Below are positions 22,301 to 32,230 of a stretch of 64,000 bases of DNA, in pieces. The stretch's first letter is position 1. Each line of letters starts with the position of its first letter. Source of the stretch: Lampris incognitus (taxonomy: Eukaryota > Chordata > Actinopteri > Lampriformes > Lampridae); assembly GCF_029633865.1 (NCBI RefSeq), contig NC_079213.1, positions 86,639,793 through 86,703,792 of the forward strand, read 5' to 3'. Below the pieces are notes generated by a model. The model was not told the origin of the DNA. It searched no databases and saw only the letters and a list, made by a program, of their open reading frames with translations. The position numbers and the translations under genes were made by a program.

Positions 22301-23383
22301 GCTCTGGTGAAGGACTGTTCTGCCTGCCTTGTGAGTGGCAAGACTGGCCACCAGGCTCCCCCACCCCTGCAACCTCTCGCCTGGCCCTCTCAGCCCTGGG
22401 AACACCTGCAGTTGGACATTTGTGGTGAGATCCATGGAGTTCCCCACCACCAACGCTTCATGGTGGTCGCCTACGATCTACACTCAAAATGGCCTGAACT
22501 CACCACTTCCGGCACTGTGACCTCACAGATCATCATCGACTTCCTGGACTCTCTTTTCTCTTGCTGGGGCCTCCCAAAGGCCATCACCACTGACAACGGC
22601 CCTCAGCTGGTCTCTGCTGAGTTCACTGCATATCTCGACAGCAAGGGCATCCGTCATATACGCACTGCGTACTACCACCCCCAGGCCAATGGCGGCGTTG
22701 AACGTTTTCACCAGTCACTGAAGAACGGCCTCAGAGCACACATGGCCCAAGGGTGCTCTTTCACGCAGGCCATCCGTCACACTCTGCTGCACTATCGGGC
22801 CACACAGCACTCGACCACAGGCGTCTCCCCAGCCTCTCTCATGCTAGGCCGGGAACTGTGCATGCCCCTTGACAGGCTCCGCCCCTCCACACCTCAGGCA
22901 CCTCCCTCTGGGGTCAGAGCCTCAGTCACTCGTCAGCAGACGCGGATGAAGCAACGGTTTGACCAGTCAAAACGAACCAGTGTGCCAGACATCAATGTGT
23001 CAGACTGGGTCAGGGTCCGCAGGCCCCACAGGGACAATAAAATGGCTTCATACTGGTCCTCTCCTCTCCAAGTCACCCGTCAGCTGGGCCCAGCCACTTA
23101 CCTCCTCAGCGATGGCACTCGGTGGCACTCCAGTCGTCTACGGAAGGTGTCAGCTCCGCCACACACAGCTGGTGACACAACCATAGCCATTTCCTCAGCA
23201 TGGCGAGACGCCCCGGGGCTTCATGCAGCTCCTACACGGGCCCCAGACATTTCTGGGCCTCAGCTTCCCCTGCCATCTCCCTCCCCACCTCGGCCTGCCC
23301 AGCCTCAGGCCGCCCCGCGACCTGTTCGCACACGTTTACGCCCTGGCCACCTAGAGGACTTTGTGTCAACCTTTCATGTTTGA
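19346..23383 (+). CDS. Gypsy gag-pol polyprotein, copy B, 1345 aa
   Basis: One frame encodes capsid, nucleocapsid, protease, reverse transcriptase, RNase H and integrase without a gag/pol frameshift. The start is the ATG at 19346, 12 nt after the LTR. Gag contains VRQYVANLRGLASSCKFG. Two zinc knuckles follow, the second canonical (CRSCGKHNHFANVC). The protease site is LLLDTGASVSLL (D near residue 314). RT has YLDDIVV (about 590-596). RNase H has FVTCDASATAIGAVL. The integrase zinc site includes HEGHLGIVKLKQ and CSAC, and its catalytic triad is D1024, D1083 and E1119 (D-D-35-E spacing). No envelope gene and no chromodomain are evident. All catalytic residues checked are present. Confidence 0.93.
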   Translation: MADISLPPPAPFLALPGEPPVPWTRWLNSFENYIIASGLDDVSQARKTALLLHCLGAEGHRVLGTLGNVTSFAEAVGLMSTHFAAPQSALLRRFIFRQRHQLPGESVRQYVANLRGLASSCKFGALQDEMVRDQLIEHTNNAKVRETLLLEKDDLLLSRAITIALQVEGAAEYAAMLNTQQVATSSQAANDSSLYSRLPLGTQPSQSELGADSTGDVLQLQRRRSRPRPQQSCGNCGSRSHVSRAQNCPARGQTCRSCGKHNHFANVCRSSPAGSEGHTPQSSTAVIHKVSSGPVSFKSCTVNINDVCIPLLLDTGASVSLLNVDTYSQFFGSLPLSAPSAVLCGYGDSKIDLVGSLQLTVRYGTKLVPNAVFHVARRGANLMGLDLFSALGFSLLDTRGAAILTVATPWQQKWPSLFMGLGCLSAFTHQPLLNPAVKSVIQPLRRIPLALRDGVSAELQQLLEAGIIEPVDASPWVSNLVVAKKKSGGLRVCVDLRAVNKAVVPDKYPLPTSEELTAQFYGSEVFSKLDLRQGYLQVPLHPSSRNLTAFVTHAGVFRYTRMPFGLSSAPSCFQKIMVSVLAGILGVAIYLDDIVVHGPTSEIHDKRLNMVFAALSKHKLTLSAEKCVLSVPAIDFVGFRLSASGVTPLQSNVDAIQAIPEPSSAAQVASFLGMTSYYLRFLPQYSATTAPLRQLLRKDEPWVWSKACSDAVRDLKTQLTSPPVLAHFDISSSTFVTCDASATAIGAVLSQTQNGVEKPIAFASRALNLTEQRYSVGEREALACIWACERWHLYLSGRSFTLRTDHQALTALLSTSGTGHKPLRLHRWSDRLRQYNFSLQFTPGRDNVVADLLSRSVSTPAPQTDTDCVEKDIVQMLHTPLQATVSLQELRAASEQDPVLSQLRTYIQNGWPHKVPEELAAFARVRQELSCWNDTCVARGFCTVVPAALRARVLNTAHEGHLGIVKLKQRCRDLVWWPGIDRDIEALVKDCSACLVSGKTGHQAPPPLQPLAWPSQPWEHLQLDICGEIHGVPHHQRFMVVAYDLHSKWPELTTSGTVTSQIIIDFLDSLFSCWGLPKAITTDNGPQLVSAEFTAYLDSKGIRHIRTAYYHPQANGGVERFHQSLKNGLRAHMAQGCSFTQAIRHTLLHYRATQHSTTGVSPASLMLGRELCMPLDRLRPSTPQAPPSGVRASVTRQQTRMKQRFDQSKRTSVPDINVSDWVRVRRPHRDNKMASYWSSPLQVTRQLGPATYLLSDGTRWHSSRLRKVSAPPHTAGDTTIAISSAWRDAPGLHAAPTRAPDISGPQLPLPSPSPPRPAQPQAAPRPVRTRLRPGHLEDFVSTFHV

Positions 23384-23405
23384 AATCCTGCCGGGGGGGG
23401 GGGGA
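23384..23405 (+). promoter_or_regulatory. Polypurine tract of Gypsy copy B
   Basis: After the stop codon, AAATCCTGCC is followed by a G-run ending GGGA directly before the 3' LTR. This is the expected primer site for plus-strand DNA synthesis. Confidence 0.75.
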
Positions 23406-23605
23406 TGTTATGTATGCACACATCGACAGTGCTGCATTTGATTTGGTGCTGTTCTATTGTGCTGGGATCGATTGGTGATGCCTGCGGGCTCTGGGTTGTT
23501 TGATCGGGTCTGCCTTTGATGCTGTGTCAGTCTAAATAAAGAATGCCACGGAGAGGTTGTGTCGAGCGACAGCGCTGTGTCCTGACGTGATTTCTAAATA
23601 CAATA
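23406..23605 (+). repeat. 3' LTR of Gypsy copy B
   Basis: 200 bp. Matches the 5' LTR except for one A/G difference (GGTAATGCC versus GGTGATGCC). Confidence 0.9.
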
Positions 23606-23884
23606 GGGGGTTCCCCGGTCCAGGCAAAATTCCCAACCTGGCTCTCTCCATCTGGCCACCTAATCATCCCCTTGTGTAATTGGCTCAATGATTCCTCTCT
23701 GTCCACCTCAAGCTGATGTGTGGCGAGCGTTTTGGGGCTAAAATGGCTGCCGTGCATCACTCAGATGGGTGCTACACATTGGTGGTGGTTGAAGTGAGTT
23801 ACCCCCTACAATGTGAAGCACTTTGAGTGGCTTGAAAAGCGCTATATAAATGTAAGGATTATTATTAAAGTTATCCTGAGGAGA

Positions 23885-26800
23885 AATTTCAGTTGGCCTC
23901 AAGGAAGTTCTGGCAAACCATCCAGTGACTCAGGAAGGGGAAGCAGGGCTTGACTCAGGCTGTATTCAGCCGGGGAGGAGAACAGTTGACCCGGACTGGG
24001 GATGTTGTGGAGCGGTGGAAAGAACACTTTGAGGAGCTGCTGAACCCGACTAACACGTCCTCAGTGGAGGAGGTAGAGTCTGAAGACTGAGGGGAAGCCC
24101 CACCCATATCCCTGGCAGAGGTCTCTGAGGTAGTTAAAAGCTCCTCCGTGGCAAGGCGCTGGGTGTGGATGAGATTCGCCCTGAGATGCTGAAGGCTCTG
24201 GACATTGTTGAGCTGTGTTGGTTGAAATGCCTCTTCAGTGTCGTGTGCAGGTCAGGGACAGTACCTGTGGGGGGGCAGACTGGGGTGGTGATTCCCATAT
24301 TCAAAAAGGGGGACCGAAGGATGTGCTCCAATTATCGGGGCATCACATTGCTCAGCCTCCCTGGGAAAGTCTACTCTAGGGTGCTCGAAAGGAGGCTCCG
24401 ACCGATTGTCGAACCTCGGATCCAGGAGGAACAATGCGGATTCCGTCCTGGCCGTGTGTAACCCTGTGGTTAAATTATAGGCCTTAGATATATTATATTG
24501 CACTATTAGATAAGAGTTTGGCCTATGTTTGTTATTTGTTTACCTTTTGAATATGAATATATTATATTGTTGATATTGTTCTGCAAAACAGTTGTTTACC
24601 AATGTGAAATGCATTTACTTTTATTATTGAAAACTTACCATTGTTGTGATTGGTTGGCTGTGGAGAGAATAACTTACCTTGAATGTGATTGGTTTAGAGG
24701 GCAGCGGGGAACGTCAGCGCGAGCAGACTGAACAGTGAGAGAAAGTAGGTCACTCGTCCCTTGTGTGAGCAAAACGGAGCAGTTTGATGTCGAGTTGTTA
24801 TATGCTATTTTGCGGGGAGAGAAATGTAATTGAAGTTTAGTGAACAGTTATGTGTGCGGGTGTCTGACCGAGACCCATCCCGGGAACTGTTTGTGTGAAC
24901 TGGGGAGACAAACTGACTACTCGTCAGTCCCATATGTGGACCCAGCGACGTTACGGAGCGAGCTAGCCAGTCGGTGTTCGTTGCTAGCACAGCAAGACGG
25001 GCGAATGGACTGGATGCGGTAAGGGGCTTGCCCCACAGTGAGTCGGGCCGTCTTCTAGTTTAGCGAAGTAACGTTATCAGTTACAGTGTAGTGGTGTGTT
25101 CATGCGACCATCGAGGAACGCAGAAGGAGTCGTCTGTTGCCGTGTTGTGCTGCCGAGGCGAGCGCACGGTTCGACAGTGAGATGGTGCTAACGGCTAACT
25201 AGCCAGCTAGCTAGGATGGCTGCCGGCCTGACGTACGCAGCTGCACTGCGGTGGGAAGCGCGAGACGAAGAGGAGCATTCTTTGTGAGTACAAGCTGGAT
25301 GTGCGGGCTTCCAAGGGGAGCGAAGAGGGCTGTTTAGGGTCCCAACGTACCCGATAAAGAAACCGGCCTGCAACTGGGGGATTGACTTTCTTTTATTTTT
25401 ATTGCCGGCTTAGTTATAGGGTTGTTGAGCTGTATGCTAATGTGTTGGTCTGATTCATTTGTGTGTATATGAATGCAGATGCTTGTTAGCCATTGAGGCT
25501 TATTACTTTCATTCATTCTAATAATTATTACTCATAATACATTTGTATATATAATTCTATGTACCTGTGTGAGTGTGGATTATTCATGTGTGTTTATTCC
25601 TGTGGTGTCTAGGCTATGGTAAGTGACATGTTGAGACAACCTTAAAGGGCTAGTCCACCTTTTTACTGGAAATAACCTAGTGACACCCAGAGATGTCTAG
25701 ACCATGTTAGATTGCCTTAAAGGGGTCATATGCCATATTTAAGCGCCTTAAAGAGGTAATCAACTTTTTAGTTGGAGTTACCAGATGACACTGTAAGACA
25801 TTTAGAGCCTTTAGAACATACTTTAAACACATAAGAAGCGAAGTTAGCATACTTCAATAGTTTATTGGATACCGAGTTGTATAGAGAACTCAGGAGCGTT
25901 GTCCTTGACAGTTAAAAGGGATAGATAGCGCTACACGTGGAACAACGGACCAACTCTTGACCCTTGCGGAAGTGCTGAGGGGGGCATGGGAGTTTGACCA
26001 GCCAGTCTACATGTGTTTTGTGGACTTGGAGAAGGCTTACGACCGTGTACCCCGGGGCACTCTGTGGGGAGTTCTGCGGGAGTATGGGGTACCGGGGCAG
26101 TTGCTACAAGCCATCCGGTCCTTGTATGACCAAAGTGAGAGCTGTGTCCGCATTCTTTGCACAAAGTCGAACGCGTTTTCGGTGGGTGTCGGACTCCGCC
26201 AAGGTTCTCCCTTGTCTCCGATTCTGTTTGTGATATTCATGGACAGGATCTCAAGGTGCAGTCAAGGTGAGGAGTGTGTCCACATTGGGAACCTCAGAAT
26301 AATTGCATCTCTGCTCTTCGCAGATGATGTGGTTTTGTTGGCTTCATCAGAACATGACTTCCGGTGCGCACTGGGGCGGTTTGCAGCTGAGTGTGAAATG
26401 GCCGGGATGAGAGTCAACACCTCCAAGTCTGTGGCCATGGTTCTCTACCCGAAAATGGTGGCTTGCTCCTTCCGGGTTGGGGATGAGTTGTTGCCTCAAC
26501 TGACGAAGTTAAAGTATCTCGGGGTCTTGTTCACAAGTGAGGGTAGGATGGAGTGGGAGATTGACAGACGGATTGGTGCAGCATCAGCAGTAATGGGACG
26601 TTGTACCGGACCTTTGCAGTGAAGAAGGAGCAGAGCCGAAGGCAAAGCTCTCAATTTACCAGTCAATCTTCGTTCCAACCCTCACCTGTGGTCATGAGCT
26701 TTGGGTAGTGACTGAAAGTGTGAGATCGCGGATAGGCTACAAGCGGCTAAAATGAGTTTCCTCTGTAGGGTGTCTGGGCTCAGCCTTAGAGATAGGGTGA

Positions 26801-27123
26801 GGAGCTCAGACATCCTGAGGGAGCTGCTCCTTCGCATCGAAAGGAGCCAGTTGAGATGGTTCGGGCCTCTGATTAGGAGGTTTACCGGGCACGTCCAACT
26901 GGTAGGAGACCCCGGGGTAGACCCAGAACTCGCTGGAGGGACTACATGTCCAATCTGGCCTGTCAACGCCTTGGGGTCCCCCAGGAGGAGATGGAGGGCG
27001 TTGCTGGGGAGAGGGACGTCTGGAGTGCCCTACTTAGCTTGCTGCCACCGCAACCCGACCCCGGAGAAGAGGCTGATGATGAGATGAGATTATTATTATT
27101 ATTATTATTATTATTATTGTTAT
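23885..27123 (+). mobile_element. RTE-like LINE reverse transcriptase, degenerate, split by an LTR
   Basis: The left part (23885-24456) encodes the RT start, including GVVIPIFKKGDRRMCSNYRG and EEQCGFRPGR. The right part (25940-27123) resumes directly with LAEVLRGAWEFDQPVYMCF, then VDLEKAYDRVPRGTLWG, VGLRQGSPLSPILF and LLFADDVVLLASSEHDF (the FADD catalytic motif). Downstream, past frame breaks near 26620 and 26900, it reads FLCRVSGLSLRDRVRSSDIL. It ends with an (ATT)n tail at 27090-27118. This is the fish LINE type often annotated as R2-like or RTE/Expander; the exact clade is not certain. Several frameshifts make it inactive. Confidence 0.75.
24457..25935. mobile_element. Probable solo LTR (1479 bp) inside the LINE
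   Basis: Inserted between the codons for GFRPGR and the continuing RT. It begins TGTAACCCTGTGG and ends GCGCTACA (TG...CA form) and is flanked by CGTG at 24453-24456 and 25936-25939. There is no long open frame. Imperfect direct repeats occur at about 25643 and 25748 (CCTTAAAGGG... and CCTTAAAGAGG...). A DNA transposon with very short inverted ends (TGTA...TACA) is the alternative. Confidence 0.6.
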
Positions 27124-27349
27124 TTTAGCTGGAAACAGTAATTTCAGTTACTTATAAATGCCTATATTGTTAGTACAAAAATGTTTATGTTAATGTTTAT
27201 GTTATCGTATGTTTTCTCATCTAGGCCATTGGTTTGGGGATGATAGGAGGCTATCAGAGGCTTTTTTTTCAAGCTGGAAAAAAAATCAGTAAAATTAAAA
27301 AAAATAAGAAACTAAGCAGAAAGGAATAATTCATGAATTGTATTTGCTA

Positions 27350-28024
27350 CAACAGTATTTTAAATACTCCATTCACAAATTCTCTTCCCTGGTGAGAGAG
27401 CCTTCTTTTGGGACAACCACGTCTATAAATAATGGAGCAGATATGGCGTCCCACTTCAGCTGCCGACTTTGACTTTAATGGGAACGCCTCAGCCCTTTTT
27501 GAAAAATAATCTGTGGCTGTCAGAATATACTGGAAGCCATCCACTGTTTTTTTTTTTTTTGGGAGGGGTCCTGTCAGATCAATGCGAATGAGCTCCCAGA
27601 CAGCAGACACCTGTCAAGGTAAAACAAATATATTTACTTTTAAATTTTCCATACTTCTTTATTAATAGCTGTTGTATAATATCAAGATACCACTGAACAC
27701 ATTTACCTTTATACACTTTAATAGCTGTGCAGCGGTCAGAAGCTTTCCAACTTTCTGGCATTTATCACATTCCAAGACCTTTAAGAAACTCGCTGTTAAT
27801 AAAACACAAAACTCAAAAATAACTCAAACACATACCCAGTTGTCGATATCAATTGACATGCCAAGCCAGTAAAGTCTGGAGCACATTGCAGTGTGTGTTT
27901 TCAGGATGCCCGAATGCCTCCCAACTGGAGAAGGGTGAAATTCCTTGCAGAGCTTTCTTGCATCCTCTTTGGATTTAATGGCTCTTCTGCTTCCAAACAA
28001 GGCCTCTCCATCTGCAGTGAACAT
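27350..28024 (-). pseudogene. Ginger-like transposon integrase fragment, three exons
   Basis: Three minus-strand exons join in phase 0. 27836-28024 carries the H2C2 zinc-site start (EFHPSPVGRHSGILKT, CSRLYWLGMS). 27707-27778 carries VLECDKCQKVGKLLTAAQ. 27350-27610 carries the integrase core (VWELIRIDLTGPL, YILTATDYFSKRAEAFPL, SIIYRRGCPKRRLSHQGREF). All introns have GT-AG ends. Intron-containing integrases of this kind are typical of Ginger transposons and KRBA2-like proteins. The catalytic second D is replaced by H in SHQGREF, and a K-run (poly-T in plus) distorts the start of the core. The part carrying the catalytic E is missing. Confidence 0.65.
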
Positions 28025-28435
28025 CCATTAAAGAATATATTCATTAAAGACCTAGCTTACTGAGACACTTGCTACATTTTGAATCTATTTCAGATACTCA
28101 CACGTTTCGTGTGAATTTGGAAAGGTTACCTCCTAAAGTTTGATTTCTGGGACTTATGACTCCCAGACGGGTGTGTTCCCAGAGAGAGGAAGTGGAAGAT
28201 TTCTTGCCACCCTTTCTCCATAGCTAAACAGACAAGGGATACCATACAAGTACTACTCAGTATTGTTATAACTGGATACATATCTTGTTATAACAAGGAA
28301 GGAACTTTTTTGGTAAAGGCAACATGCTTCAGCCATTTTTGGACATGTTGTACTATATTTTTTTTCCCTTTCTGATGTCATCTTTCTTGCTGAAAATAAA
28401 AGATAAAGGTGTACATTAGCTGATGTTTACATTTG
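28025..28435. other. No gene recognised
   Basis: Sequence upstream of the Ginger-like fragment. It may hold its missing 5' exons, but I could not identify any. Confidence 0.4.
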
Positions 28436-28785
28436 ATGTACCTATCCATCCATTTTCCAAAGAACTTATCCTGCTCTCAGGGTCGTGGGGATGTTGGAGC
28501 CTATCCCAGCTGTCATTGGGCGGCAGGCGGGGAGACACCCTGGCCCTGGATAGGCCGCCACACACACACTTTAGTACGGCCGATTCCCCTGACCTACATG
28601 TCTTTGGATTGTGGGAGCAAACTGGAGCTCCCAGATGAAACCCATGCAGACATGGGGAGAACATGCAAACTCCACACAGGACGACCCGGGATGACCCCTA
28701 AGGATAGACTACTCCGGGGCTCGAACCCAGGACCTTCTTGTTGTGAGGCAACTGCACTAACCACTGTGCCACTGTGCCGTCACAT
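28436..28785 (-). repeat. Dispersed teleost repeat (GGCGGCACGG family), near full length
   Basis: Read on the minus strand it begins with a tRNA-like head (ACGGCACAGTGGCACAGTGG, TTCGAGCCCC). It continues through GTTTGCATGTTCTCCCC and ends in the CCAACATCCCC/GGATGG module. Same family as 33747-34130, 34916-35288, 42887-43080, 54363-54485 and 5037-5170. Confidence 0.8.
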
Positions 28786-28789
28786 TTGA

Positions 28790-29945
28790 TGCAACCATCT
28801 TAAAAGTGGTCAATAACATCAAATTCACTTTTATGATAACACTGGCATACAAATATAGTATGTGCACATTATGTCAGTTATACAAAGAAAATGCTGTGAT
28901 CAATTGCCTTTAGTCATAATTGCAATAAAAATGGACCAAAAAGGAGGAAATTTCACTGGGCCACACGGAAATGGGCTTGACTTGAGTTATTGTCATTTCA
29001 GGTTGGCTCATGTAACGTGCTTCTTTCTGCACTGTACCATTTAAGCCCGCCAGAGAAAAATTCAAATTTGTACAAATATACATGTACATGGGCTTAATGA
29101 TAACGCGTCATGGAATTCTTTAATAAAGGTGACAACAGTTGAAATAGTCTTTCTCTGTGCTTTAATATTACAATATAAATCAGCCTACACTATATATTTG
29201 CTAGATAGGACATGTTATAACGAGCTAGCAACATTTGTTAAAAGATGAAACATGCTGCACAGCATTATCATCTTCTGCAGCAAAGCCGGTATGTACAAGC
29301 AAATATTTACATGCTGACAGGTCAAAAGTTTCAAAGAAAAAAACTACTTTTAAGGTATTGCTCACCAAGGTTGCATAGATTTATGGGCACGGAAGCAGAG
29401 CCCAAGATTTTGGATTTGCCCATGTGTAGCGCATGTGCAGATCCACTAAGTAGCACATTCAATAGGTACCACATATCGACAGAACACCTGTTCCAATCTG
29501 AGAGGTTGCGGATCCTTTTCCGGCAGGGTCCGGCACAAGTTAAGCCCTGTTTACATGTACATGTTACTTTCTCATTTAGCAGAAGCAGTGTTCCCACGTG
29601 TCCTAGAAAACCTGGAAAATCCATAGACTAGATTTCCAGTCCTAGAAAATTATAAAACTGATCAAATGTCCTAGAAATATTACAGAAATCATGGAAATGT
29701 GTTGTAATCTTTAGCTGGAGGTAGCAATCGCTAGTCGCATATCCAGGTAAAAGTCCCCGAAAATGACTTCCTAAAAAGAGAGGGAACCCTGAGAGGCTTT
29801 TGTCCAAAGTGACTTCCAAGAGTCAACGGACAGCAGTTGTATGGATATGTCAACTTACAGGAATCTTAGAACTGCTTAGTAGCAAATCAGCCAAGCTTGA
29901 ATGTCACATAAAAAGCAACTTCTGTAAGTGTGCAACAGGTACAAT
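28790..29945. other. No gene recognised
   Basis: AT-rich sequence. 29590-29700 has a run of CCTAGAAA-type imperfect repeats. Open frames here show no known motif. Confidence 0.4.
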
Positions 29946-29949
29946 GCCA

Positions 29950-30661
29950 GTATCAATCTGATGAGGAAACTTTTAAACTATAACAACCAATGGGGTAGGT
30001 ATTTATGATGCACAGCAACCAATGGAGGGGTAGAAAACTTTACAACCAATGGGTTAAGGGACTGGGGCTTGTTTTGAAAAGCATTTAGGGGCCAGGGCAC
30101 TGTTGAAATGGTGTACATTAAAAATATATAACAAGGTAATTTATGTGAATTATATAGTGGGGTGGTGTTGGGGCACAGTTGGAAGGACAGGAAGTTAAAA
30201 TATTAAATAAAATTTTAACAAAACTCGTAACAAATGTCATATGTGTATCATCTAATGGGGGGTGGAGAATAATAAAGACGTTTTACTTATAGTTACAAAG
30301 CAGATATTTTTTTCGGTGTCTACAGCTGGTGGCCAATTCATTTCTATTATTCAAGGTGGACATATCAGGTCTGCAAATAATAAAATACTTTTCTGCAAAG
30401 CACAGGTTACAACTTTAACCTCTAACTGAATATGCACTACTCTTTGCAAGGATTTTCCATGAGACAGAATAACTGATATTCTTGTCTACCAATGACCAAA
30501 TGTGGCAGCTTTAGGCCGTTGCATTTTTTGCATGCTCATTTCTGAAGCTACTCATGTGGGCGTTAAACCTAATTTTAAAAGGGCCCTCTGTTAATCCCAC
30601 CTAAGTGTCCACATTGCAGTTGTCTTCTCTTGTCACCGATGCCAAGAGAAGACAACTGCAA
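29950..30661 (-). mobile_element. Penelope-like element, truncated copy in inverted orientation
   Basis: Reverse complement of 31555-32230. It includes the GIY-YIG endonuclease coding region in degraded form (rightmost), the downstream tail, and CCACCCCACTATATAATTC-type blocks. Many substitutions and small indels separate the two. It ends in a perfect hairpin at 30614-30661 at the junction with the forward copy. Confidence 0.75.
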
Positions 30662-32230
30662 AGAGTCTATGTTATATCACAAGGGAATCCCATGGCAAAA
30701 GCAAGGTAACAGCAAATTTGATGTGACCATGGGTAGCTTCAACTGGGGCAGAGACTTGTGAGCTAGTTGGCTTGCACTTGTTGTCTTAACTACAGGTCCT
30801 AGACATCAACATCAGACGACGGGCTGGCAGTCTCCAACAAACCGGCCAGAGAACTCGAGAGTATAAAAAAGAAAATGTGTGGTATATTTGCAAACAATGG
30901 ACTAAAAATTTCAATTGAGGCTGACAAAAAACAGACTGACTTCCTCGACATCTCATTAGACCTTAACAATGGCACATACAGACCATACACGAAGCCCAAC
31001 AATATACTGCAATATGTCCACTGAGAAAGCCCTCGTCCGCCCTCCATTTTGAAAAATATCCCAGTGAGCATAAACAAAAGACTCTCATGTTTATCATCCA
31101 ACGTGGCCATCTTTAGCGAAGCAGCCCCCCCATACCAAGAAGCCTTACAGACATGTGGATATAATTTCAGATTTAAGTACAATCCACCACCAATTAGTGA
31201 CAGCCAGCAACAACAACAACAAAGAAATAAAGTGCAGCAGAAGGCGGAACATCACCTGGTATAATCCTCCCTACAGCAACACCGTGGCCTCTAATATTTG
31301 AAAACAAATGTTCAACCTTTTGGATGAGTGCTTTACCCCAGACTACCAACTGAGGAAAATATTCAACAGAAACACTGTCAAAATGAGCTACAGCTGCATG
31401 CCAAACGTCCAGCAGGTTATTTCATCCCACAACACAAGCATCATGGCCAAGGCACAGACCCCCTCACTGCAACCAAACACCTCCAACTGCAAATGCCATG
31501 TTAAGGCACCATGTCCTCTTGAAGGAAAATGCCAGACAGCGGGAGTCATCTACCAGGCATCGGTGACAAGAGAAGTCAACTGCGGTGTGGGCACTTATGT
31601 GGGATTAACAGAGGTTTAACGCCCACATGAGTAGCTTCAGAAATGAGCATGCAAAAAAGGCAATGGCCTTAAGCCGCCACATTTGGTCATTGGTAGACAA
31701 GAATATCAGTTTTCCTGTCTTATGGAAAACCCTTGCAAAGAGTAATGCATATTCAGTTAGAGGTACAAGATGTAAGCTGTGCTTGGCAGAAAAGTATTTT
31801 ATTATTTGCAGACCTGATATGTCCACCTTGAATAATAGAAACGAATTGGCCACCAGTTGTATACACACCGAAAAAAACCATCTCCTTTGTAACTATGAGT
31901 AAATAGTCTTTATTATCCCCCCCCCCCATTAGATGGTACACATATGACATTTATAAGTTGTTGTTTTTTTTTTTTTTAGTATTTTAACTGCCTGTCCTTC
32001 CAGCTGTGCCCCAACACCACCCCACTATATAATTCACATAAATTACCTTGTTATATTTTTAATATACACCATTTCAACAGTGCCCTGGTCCCTAAATGTT
32101 TTTCAAAACAAGCCCCAGTTCCTTAACCCGTTGGTTGTAATGTTTTCTACCCATCCATTGGTTGCTGTGCATCATACATACCTACCCATTGATTGTTATG
32201 GTTTAAATGTTTCCTCATCTGATTGGTCGC
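30662..32230 (+). mobile_element. Penelope-like element (RT C-terminus plus GIY-YIG endonuclease), decayed
   Basis: The RT part is recognisable from the DVTMGSFN-like start near 30716, then DDGLAVSNKPARELESIKKK at 30815 (Penelope RTs have DDG here) and DFLDISLDLNNGTYRPYTKP. A stop follows near 31023, then NIPVSINKRLSCLSSNVA. The endonuclease region has GKCQTAGVIYQASVTREV, GTYVGLTEV, AHMSSFRNEHAKKAMALSRH and [16 protein letters not shown]. These are the GIY-YIG-type blocks of Penelope elements. Stops and frameshifts (31023, 31260, 31617) make it non-functional. The 5' half of the RT is absent. Confidence 0.8.

Larger units (their letters stand above)
19134..23605 (+). mobile_element. Gypsy LTR retrotransposon, copy B (apparently intact)
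   Basis: A 4472-bp element with 200-bp LTRs at 19134-19333 and 23406-23605 that differ at one site by eye. G-runs on both sides (G11 before, G5 after) within the interrupted 5S-derived SINE are consistent with a 4-5 bp GGGGG target duplication. The single gag-pol frame is uninterrupted. This looks like a recent insertion and possibly still mobile. Confidence 0.92.
18838..23880 (+). mobile_element. 5S-rRNA-derived SINE (SINE3-like), split by Gypsy copy B
   Basis: The left piece (18838-19133) starts like the internal promoter of 5S rRNA: AGAAGCTAAGCAGG followed by TTGGCTAGTACTTGGTTGGG, then GATGAGACGTTAAACCGAGG. The right piece (23606-23880) continues TTCCCCGGTCCAGG and AATTCCCAACCTGGCTCTC and ends with an L2-like tail, CACTTTGAGTGGCTTGAAAA and GCGCTATATAAATGTAA. 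This head and tail match the 5S-derived SINE3 type known from fish. The 5' end of the 5S part is missing. Confidence 0.75.

Noticed and set aside
29960..29975. CTGATGAGGAAAC resembling a hammerhead ribozyme core in the Penelope region
   Set aside because: No stem II between CTGATGA and GAAAC, and it lies antisense to the Penelope reading frames in both copies, so it does not form a credible ribozyme.
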